Below are positions 31,542-36,328 of a stretch of DNA of 36,328 bases, piece after piece. How positions within the stretch are numbered: position 1 is the stretch's first letter; each line of letters starts with the position of its first letter. Source of the DNA: Deltaproteobacteria bacterium (GTDB lineage Bacteria > Desulfobacterota > SM23-61); NCBI GenBank assembly GCA_016875165.1, contig VGSF01000048.1, positions 1 to 36,328 on the forward strand. The letters run 5' to 3'. The notes beneath the pieces were generated by a model. It did not search any database and was not told the DNA's origin. It worked only from the letters and a program-made list of their open reading frames with translations. The position numbers and the translations under genes are program-made.

Positions 31542-32303
31542 ATGGGCCGGCCGGCCTGGCAGATTAAGATCATCACCGCCTTTTGGCCAATCAGAAATAT
31601 TTTAGCCAGGATGGTGGGTTGGCCGGTCATCGGAAGATGGATGCGGCTTACTTTTCGGGGGGACCGGGCGAGTTTCATTCCCGTTAAGGTTGACGTGGAA
31701 AGGCCGGATAGCGTTGTCTTACCAGGCGCTGTCGTGGAACAGTTCATCAAAGAGGCATCCTTTCGCTTTATCCTCCACCAATGCCTTTGCCGTTCCCTGG
31801 AACCATGTGCGAATTATCCCCGGGAGATTGGCTGCCTATTTTTGGGCGAAGGGGCAAGAGAGATTGCTTTTGAGCTGGGGCGGGAAGCCACCGTGGAAGA
31901 GGCCCTGGCTCATCATCGCCAGGCTCTAACTCTGGGTCTGATCCCCATGATGGGAAAGTTAAGGTGGGACTCGCTCTGGCTGGGAGTGAAGAAGGCCGAT
32001 CAGCTTCTGACCATCTGCCACTGCTGCGATTGCTGCTGCTATTTTAAACTGTACCGATTTTTTCCCCAAGAGGCGGCCAAGGGTTTGCAGAAAATCGAAG
32101 GCCTAAATGTCCTGATAGAAAAATCCTGTGATGGTTGCGGTGTGTGCGTGGAAAGGTGTTTTATCAAGGCCATGACTGTAGAGGGGGGAAAAGCGGTAGT
32201 GGGGCAGGACTGCCGGGGCTGCGGCCGCTGCGCCATGGTTTGCCCGAGACAGGCCGTGAAAATTCTCCTCTTTAATCCCCCTCACCTTCAACCTGTGGAG
32301 TAA
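31542..32303 (+). CDS. Cysteine-rich iron-sulfur protein with C-terminal 2x[4Fe-4S] ferredoxin domain
   Basis: A 253-residue soluble protein. The C-terminus is a bacterial-ferredoxin-like domain with two full motifs: Cys196, 199, 202, 206 and Cys224, 227, 230, 234. Upstream are two unusual clusters: Cys81-x-Cys83-x5-Cys89-x8-Cys98 (QCLCRSLEPCANYPREIGC) and a dense CHCCDCCC at 159-166. The second resembles no classical binding motif and may hold an additional metal cluster. Similar proteins occur in anaerobes as predicted electron carriers or assembly factors, without assigned function that I know. An N-terminal hydrophobic stretch is short and not a clear anchor. No good ribosome site is seen. 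It stands alone between a divergent FGE-fold gene and the stress cluster. Confidence 0.82.
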   Translation: MGRPAWQIKIITAFWPIRNILARMVGWPVIGRWMRLTFRGDRASFIPVKVDVERPDSVVLPGAVVEQFIKEASFRFILHQCLCRSLEPCANYPREIGCLFLGEGAREIAFELGREATVEEALAHHRQALTLGLIPMMGKLRWDSLWLGVKKADQLLTICHCCDCCCYFKLYRFFPQEAAKGLQKIEGLNVLIEKSCDGCGVCVERCFIKAMTVEGGKAVVGQDCRGCGRCAMVCPRQAVKILLFNPPHLQPVE

Positions 32304-32422
32304 CCGAGCTAACCCCACAGGGCAAGCCATCTCCCGCAAGGGGAGAGGAGGTTTCCGGGTGATAACTATTTAGTAATCAGGCCGAGGCCAAGCTATAGCG
32401 AACCCACGAGGTTTGGCTCAAA

Positions 32423-32451
32423 TTGACATTGGGTCTAGAAGGGGCTAACAT
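32423..32451 (+). promoter_or_regulatory. Candidate sigma-70-type promoter of htrA
   Basis: TTGACA (32423-32428), a 17-base spacer and TAACAT (32446-32451) give a near-consensus housekeeping promoter about 120 bases before the htrA start. Bases 32304-32545 otherwise carry only a small CTCCC/GGGAG hairpin. Confidence 0.45.
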
Positions 32452-32572
32452 ATTATATAGTTAGGCGCAAATCCATGAGGGCACAGGGGAACATTGTTTT
32501 TCATGAAAGAATCTTTTCTTACGAACTAAAGTATGCAGAAAAGAGTTGAGTAACCTAAAGGGAAATTCGGGG

Positions 32573-34012
32573 ATGAAACGGTTATCAAAGAAGAAAAATT
32601 TGGGAATTATTGCTTTTTACTGTTTTTTAGCCCTTTCATGGGGAAGTATTGATGCAGATACCCCAAAGGCCTGGGCACAAAAAACAGGCGCGATCGACCT
32701 GACCACGGCAATTGCCGATGTAGCCCAGAAGGCCATGCCAGCCGTTGTGCACATCGAAGTCACCCAGCGGGTTGAGGTTCCATCCCCTGTGTTTCCCTTT
32801 GAGAGCGACCCCTTTTTCCGCTATTTCTTCGGCGGACCTACAGGCCCGCGCAGTTATAAGAAGGAATTGCGGGGAATTGGCACGGGTATGATCATCGACA
32901 GCGAAGGGCATATCGCGACGAACCATCACGTGGTCGGCGGGGCAACGAAGATAACCGTTAAAATGGCTTCTGGAGAAGAATTCGAGGGCAGGATCGTAGG
33001 AGCCGATCCCAAGACCGACTTGGCCGTGATCAAGATTCGGCCCGCTAAAAACATCCCCTTTCTGTCTTTTGGGAATTCGGATAAATTGCGCGTGGGGGAG
33101 TGGGTGGTGGCCATAGGAAACCCCCGAGGTCTGGAGCAGACTGTAACGGCCGGAATCATCAGCGCCAAGCACCGCACGGGAATTTTGGACCCCTCAAGCT
33201 ACCAGGATTATATCCAGACCGATGCCGCCATCAACCCGGGAAATAGCGGGGGGCCCTTGTTGAATCTTGCCGGGGAAGTCATTGGCGTCAATGCGGCCAT
33301 CGTCTCCGAATCCGGCGGATTTGAAGGGATCGGGTTTGCCATCCCCAGCAACATGGCCATGGCCATCGCCAATGATTTGATCAAGACCGGAAAAGTGGTG
33401 CGCGGATGGATAGGCGTGAGTGTTCAGGATTTGACCCATCCACTGGCCAAAAGTTTAAACCTGAAAGCGCTCAAGGGGGCGCTGGTGGCCGATGTAATCA
33501 AAGGAGGACCTGCAGAAAAAGCCGGAATCTTACGGGGGGATGTGATCGTGAGCCTTAACGGAACGATCCTGGAGAGCGCCAACGATTTCAGGAATCGGGT
33601 CGCCGCCAGCCGGGTGGGTAAAACAGTGGAGATCGGGTTATGGCGCAAGGGAGAAATGGTTACGGTTCAAGCTGTGATATCAACCTACAAACCCCCTCCC
33701 CGTATGGCCACCGCCGATTTCAAAAATAAATTGGGTGTGGAGGTTAAAGAGATTTCGGGATTGGAAGCCCGTCGCAGACGTCTGGATTCACGCGAAGGGG
33801 TTATCCTGCTAAAAATTGATCCCAATGGACCGGCGGGCCGGGCTGGTCTTGAGCCAGGGGACATCATCTACCAGATTAATAATCAGGGCGTTCGCGGAAT
33901 TCATGATTTCAACCGCATTCTTGAGCAAGTACAGAGGAATGAAGAAATCTTGCTTCTGGTGCGGGACGCGCGCACTGGTGAAGTGGGTTATTTGGCGGTG
34001 GTAGCTCAATGA
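32573..34012 (+). CDS. htrA: HtrA/DegP-family periplasmic serine protease with two PDZ domains
   Basis: A 479-residue protease-chaperone. The N-terminus has basic residues, a hydrophobic core and a likely signal-peptidase site after Ala35 (KAWA), so it is exported. The trypsin-like domain holds the catalytic triad His119 (TNHHV), Asp149 (TDLAVIKI) and Ser225 (GNSGGPL). Two PDZ domains follow, about 270-365 and 390-475, the layout of DegP/DegQ. It degrades or refolds misfolded envelope proteins. The ATG at 32573 is preferred; a TTG at 32546 would extend the N-terminus by nine residues without benefit. It overlaps rpoH by four bases, so protease and sigma factor are translated together. Confidence 0.95.
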   Translation: MKRLSKKKNLGIIAFYCFLALSWGSIDADTPKAWAQKTGAIDLTTAIADVAQKAMPAVVHIEVTQRVEVPSPVFPFESDPFFRYFFGGPTGPRSYKKELRGIGTGMIIDSEGHIATNHHVVGGATKITVKMASGEEFEGRIVGADPKTDLAVIKIRPAKNIPFLSFGNSDKLRVGEWVVAIGNPRGLEQTVTAGIISAKHRTGILDPSSYQDYIQTDAAINPGNSGGPLLNLAGEVIGVNAAIVSESGGFEGIGFAIPSNMAMAIANDLIKTGKVVRGWIGVSVQDLTHPLAKSLNLKALKGALVADVIKGGPAEKAGILRGDVIVSLNGTILESANDFRNRVAASRVGKTVEIGLWRKGEMVTVQAVISTYKPPPRMATADFKNKLGVEVKEISGLEARRRRLDSREGVILLKIDPNGPAGRAGLEPGDIIYQINNQGVRGIHDFNRILEQVQRNEEILLLVRDARTGEVGYLAVVAQ

Positions 34013-34968
34013 GCGAAAAGGAAATTTCAGGCGAAATTCCCGCCCTCTTCGAAGAAATCCCGCCTATTCTGGATGACCGGAATCCCATCGAAGATCAGGA
34101 AGCAATCGAAGTCTTTGATCCCCTGAAAAAATACCTGATGGAGATGCGCAAATTTCCCCTCCTAACACGCGCGGAGGAGCTGGATCTGGCCAGGCGTTGG
34201 TGGGAAAAAAAAGACCGGCAGGCAGCTTACCGCCTGGTTGTTTCCAATTTAAGGCTGGTGGTGAAAATAGCTTTCGAATACCAGCGGGCCTATACCAATT
34301 TGCTGGACCTGATCCAGGAGGGAAACCTGGGATTGATGCAGGCTGTGAAAAAGTTTGATCCCTACCGGGAGGTTAAGCTGTCATCCTACGCTTCCTGGTG
34401 GATCCGGGCGTATATTTTAAAGTTCATCATCGATAACTGGAGCCTGGTGAAGATAGGCACTACGCAAGCCCAGCGGAAGCTTTTTTTTCGCCTGAAGAAG
34501 GAAAAAAGCCGCCTGGAAGCGCTGGGATTCAATCCCGGGCCCAAACTCCTGGCCAGTGCCATGGAAGTGCGCAAGGAAGAAGTGACTGAGATGGAACAAC
34601 GTCTGGAAGGCGGGGACCTCTCACTCAACGCGCCATTGGATGAAGATACTCGCCAAACTTATCTGGACATCCTGCAGGGGGGAGAAGCCCTGGAAGAACA
34701 GGTGGCCGACACTCACTTCAAGGAAGCGCTTGACCAGAGGATTGAAGAATTTTCCCGGTCCCTGAAGAGCAAGGAAGCATTTCTGCTGAAATACAGGTTG
34801 ATGGCCGAGGATCCCCTCACCCTGCAGGCTGCCGGTGACCAATTGCGCATTTCTCGGGAACGGGCCCGCCAGATCGAAAAAATGGTGATGAACAAGTTGA
34901 AGTTTTTTTTAAAAGCAAAATTTCCGGATCTGGACGAGTTGCAGTTCATCAAAGGCGGTGAATCGTAA
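34009..34968 (+). CDS. rpoH: RNA polymerase sigma-32-type factor
   Basis: A 319-residue sigma-70-family factor. Region 1.2 contains PLKKYLMEMRKFPLLTRAEE. Region 2 runs LVVSNLRLVVKIAFEYQ, NLLDLIQEGNLGLMQAVKKF and YASWWIRAYILKFI. The RpoH-box-like QRKLFFRLKKEK lies at 155-166. Region 4 has the helix-turn-helix ending LRISRERARQIEKMVMNKLK (about 277-296). The RpoH box separates it from RpoD and supports a heat-shock role. Translation is coupled to htrA by ATGA. Whether it drives htrA and hsp20 cannot be read from the promoters. Confidence 0.9.
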   Translation: MSEKEISGEIPALFEEIPPILDDRNPIEDQEAIEVFDPLKKYLMEMRKFPLLTRAEELDLARRWWEKKDRQAAYRLVVSNLRLVVKIAFEYQRAYTNLLDLIQEGNLGLMQAVKKFDPYREVKLSSYASWWIRAYILKFIIDNWSLVKIGTTQAQRKLFFRLKKEKSRLEALGFNPGPKLLASAMEVRKEEVTEMEQRLEGGDLSLNAPLDEDTRQTYLDILQGGEALEEQVADTHFKEALDQRIEEFSRSLKSKEAFLLKYRLMAEDPLTLQAAGDQLRISRERARQIEKMVMNKLKFFLKAKFPDLDELQFIKGGES

Positions 34969-35050
34969 GTTGTGAGTAGTGAGTGGCTATTGATTCTTAA
35001 TTGCTTATCGCCTTGCGCCTAACACCTACCGCCTTACGGCTTTTTAGGGG

Positions 35051-35079
35051 TTGACAACCTTCGGGTTGGTGCTTAATTT
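35051..35079 (+). promoter_or_regulatory. Possible promoter between rpoH and hsp20
   Basis: TTGACA (35051-35056), 17 bases and TAATTT (35074-35079) give a promoter-like pair. The spacer is a small hairpin (CAACC-TTCG-GGTTG). It is about 205 bases before hsp20, with the element at 35095-35265 in between. A heat-shock consensus was not recognised. Confidence 0.35.
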
Positions 35080-35094
35080 CTTATTGAAAGGCAA

Positions 35095-35265
35095 ACAATG
35101 ATGGTCTCGTAAAAGTCCCGTTTTCGTCATTGCGAGGAGTTCCGCCAATGCGGGACGACGAAGCAATCCCGTATTTTCAAGGACTTCTAAAAACGAGATT
35201 GCTTCTCCCGCCTTAGGCGGACTCGCAATGACTCTTTAGCCGACTTTTTACGAGATCATCAACAA
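35095..35265. repeat. TCGTAAAAAGTC element, copy 6
   Basis: Left end CAATGATGGTCTCGTAAAAG, right end CTTTTTACGAGATCATCAAC, inverted. The core is the GAAGCAATC type (TCATTGCGAGGAGTTCCGCC), as at 19466-19619, with an extra CCCGCCTTAGGCGGA insertion in its right half. It ends about ten bases before the hsp20 ribosome site and forms its leader. Confidence 0.85.
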
Positions 35266-35284
35266 TGATAAGGAGGAAATTAAT

Positions 35285-35734
35285 ATGGCGCTGATTCGTT
35301 GGGATCCATTCAGAGAAATGGCAGCCCTGCAAGAACGTATGAACCGACTTTTTTCCAATGTACGCACACAGACTCCTTTTCGGGAGGAGGAGATCGTTCA
35401 AGGCACCTGGGTTCCGGCCGTGGACATTTATGAGACAAATGAAGCCATTGTCCTTAAAGCCGAACTTCCAGGAATCACCCCAAAGGAGATTACGGTCGAG
35501 GTAAAAGACAATACCCTTACTTTGAAGGGCGAGAAAAAATTTGAGAAGGAAGTTCAGGAAGAGAATTATCACCGGGTGGAACGTTCGTACGGGTCGTTTC
35601 AGCGGGTGTTTACTCTCCCTGGCGCCGTCCAACACGACAAAGTTAAAGCCAGGTTCAAAGAAGGGATTCTGGAGGTTAACATTCCCAAGATCGAGGAAGC
35701 CAAACCCAAGCAGATCAAGGTGGAAGTAAGTTAA
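35285..35734 (+). CDS. Hsp20 / alpha-crystallin family small heat-shock protein
   Basis: A 149-residue ATP-independent chaperone that holds unfolding proteins. An N-terminal arm (ALIRWDPFREMAALQERMNRL) precedes the alpha-crystallin domain at about 40-135: WVPAVDIYETNEAIVLKAEL, then ELPGITPKEITVEVKDNTLTL, YGSFQRVFTLP and ARFKEGILEVNIPK. The C-terminal IKV is an IxI/V-type anchoring motif. Length is usual. AAGGAGGAAATTAAT gives a strong ribosome site. It lies 316 bases after rpoH and is closed by a terminator; it may belong to the stress regulon of the sigma factor. Confidence 0.95.
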   Translation: MALIRWDPFREMAALQERMNRLFSNVRTQTPFREEEIVQGTWVPAVDIYETNEAIVLKAELPGITPKEITVEVKDNTLTLKGEKKFEKEVQEENYHRVERSYGSFQRVFTLPGAVQHDKVKARFKEGILEVNIPKIEEAKPKQIKVEVS

Positions 35735-35751
35735 GCTTCTTTCTTTGAGGG

Positions 35752-35774
35752 GGGGGCGAAAGCCCCCTTTTTTT
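35752..35774 (+). terminator. Rho-independent terminator after hsp20
   Basis: GGGGGC and GCCCCC form a 6-bp GC stem around a GAAA tetraloop, followed by seven T residues. It begins 17 bases after the stop codon. Confidence 0.92.
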
Positions 35775-35829
35775 ATAACCCCATATGATTATTGAGACAA
35801 CTTTTCACATGATAAAATGATCTAAATTT

Positions 35830-36163
35830 ATTGTATAGGAATTTCCTTATGGGACACGGATGAGCACAGATTATTAGGATAAAATAAAAAGAAATAATTA
35901 TCTGCGGTTATCTGCGTAAATCTGCGTCCAAAGTAATTTAATTGTATAGGAATTTGCTTTTTTATCCCCCTCCCCCCAACCCCCTCCCGCCAGGGGAGGG
36001 GAGATACTGGGGGATCCAAAATTCCCTCCCCTGGATGGGGGAGGGTTAGGGTGGGGGTGTTAATAACTTGATTGTATAGGAAATTCCTTTTGTCAACTTT
36101 AGTATAGCCTTAAGCTGGATCACTTTAGGCAATGAACATGAAATGGTCAATAGTCAATTATCA
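35830..36163. repeat. Nested repeat array, right edge
   Basis: Three copies of the palindromic 19-mer occur here (35830-35848, 35941-35959 as variant AATTTGCTT, 36071-36089). 35830-35929 copies 16291-16389. 35966-36060 is C/G-rich repeat like that at 25.6 kb, and 36037-36163 is the right copy of the 127-bp direct repeat at 1-127. No gene lies between hsp20 and 36292. Confidence 0.85.
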
Positions 36164-36328
36164 CTACTGTCCAAATAAAAATTTTAACATAACATAAAAC
36201 GCTATGACTTCATTGGATAATTGCAATATTTTGTACGGGAACGATTTGAATTTTGAAAAAGGCTATACTCCCCTAAAAAAGGAGGTGGCCAATGAATCGA
36301 GGTCGTACAATCTTCGCACAAGCCATGC
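36164..36328 (+). mobile_element. Left part of a probable IS4-family insertion sequence
   Basis: The 127-bp repeat ends abruptly at 36163 and sequence beginning CTACTGTCCAAATAAAA follows, an AT-rich leader typical of an IS end. A gene with the sequence start of an IS4-type transposase then opens. The element runs out of the window, so its right end and target-site duplication cannot be seen. Confidence 0.6.
36292..36328 (+). CDS. Partial transposase, IS4 family (DUF4372 N-terminus)
   Basis: Twelve codons before the window ends read MNRGRTIFAQAM, resembling the N-terminus MNKGKTxFAQLM of IS4-family transposases with the DUF4372 domain. An AAAGGAGGTGGCC ribosome site precedes the ATG by ideal spacing, supporting a real start. 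With so little sequence the family assignment rests on this short match and the context. Confidence 0.6.
   Translation, partial: MNRGRTIFAQAM

Noticed and set aside
35240..35284. RNA thermometer (ROSE-like) before hsp20
   Set aside because: I could not find a stretch pairing well with the AAGGAGG ribosome site; the leader is occupied by a repeat element.

Overview
The window looks like chromosomal DNA of an anaerobic, Gram-negative bacterium of the former Deltaproteobacteria (Desulfobacterota, Syntrophobacterales-like). This is inferred from the gene families: CarD next to a PIN-TRAM protein and ispD/ispF/gltX, yicC-gmk-rpoZ, a separate heptose kinase domain (LPS), a radical-SAM AmrS, a B12-type radical-SAM protein, polyferredoxin-like cysteine clusters and an RpoH-type sigma factor. 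No rRNA, tRNA or CRISPR array was seen. About 27 intact protein genes are supported, most on the plus strand.

Layout. 0.2-3.4 kb: a very large soluble hybrid histidine kinase with three tandem GAF units. 4.2-14.1 kb: a housekeeping block, carD, PIN-TRAM, ispD, ispF, gltX, heptose kinase, DUF4416, yicC, gmk, rpoZ, pyrF, covering isoprenoid precursors, tRNA charging, LPS heptose and nucleotides. 14.4-19.4 kb: ettA, an MscS channel, and a stand-alone receiver domain next to glgC. 19.8-25.5 kb: tatC overlapping amrS, then a PfkB (KDG-type) kinase, KDPG aldolase and a radical-SAM protein. 26-28 kb: a double-ACT protein with a UPF0210 protein. 28-30 kb: a gene-poor stretch with repeats and the fused wreck of an AbiE toxin-antitoxin locus. 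30-31.3 kb (minus strand): nitroreductase and a formylglycine-generating-enzyme-fold protein. 31.5-35.7 kb: an unusual cysteine-rich ferredoxin-like protein, then a stress cluster of HtrA protease, RpoH (overlapping) and Hsp20. The right edge enters an IS4-like element.

The most striking property is the intergenic DNA. Nearly every gap carries dispersed repeats of at least five unrelated families: a 133-bp element with 18-bp terminal inverted repeats (2 copies); an element with TCGTAAAAAGTC ends and exchangeable cores (about 6 copies); a GC-rich element of about 265 bp (3 copies, two of them bracketing ispF in opposite orientation); a palindromic 19-mer ATTGTATAGGAAATTCCTT (7 copies); and C/G-rich hairpins. 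A 127-bp direct repeat lies at both window ends. No complete mobile element encoding its own enzyme is present, so these families are presumably mobilised in trans or are relics. I did not find a clear new multi-gene defence or metabolic system. The best candidates for new biology are the repeat families, the cysteine-rich ferredoxin with its palindromic operator-like site, and the htrA-rpoH-hsp20 cluster.
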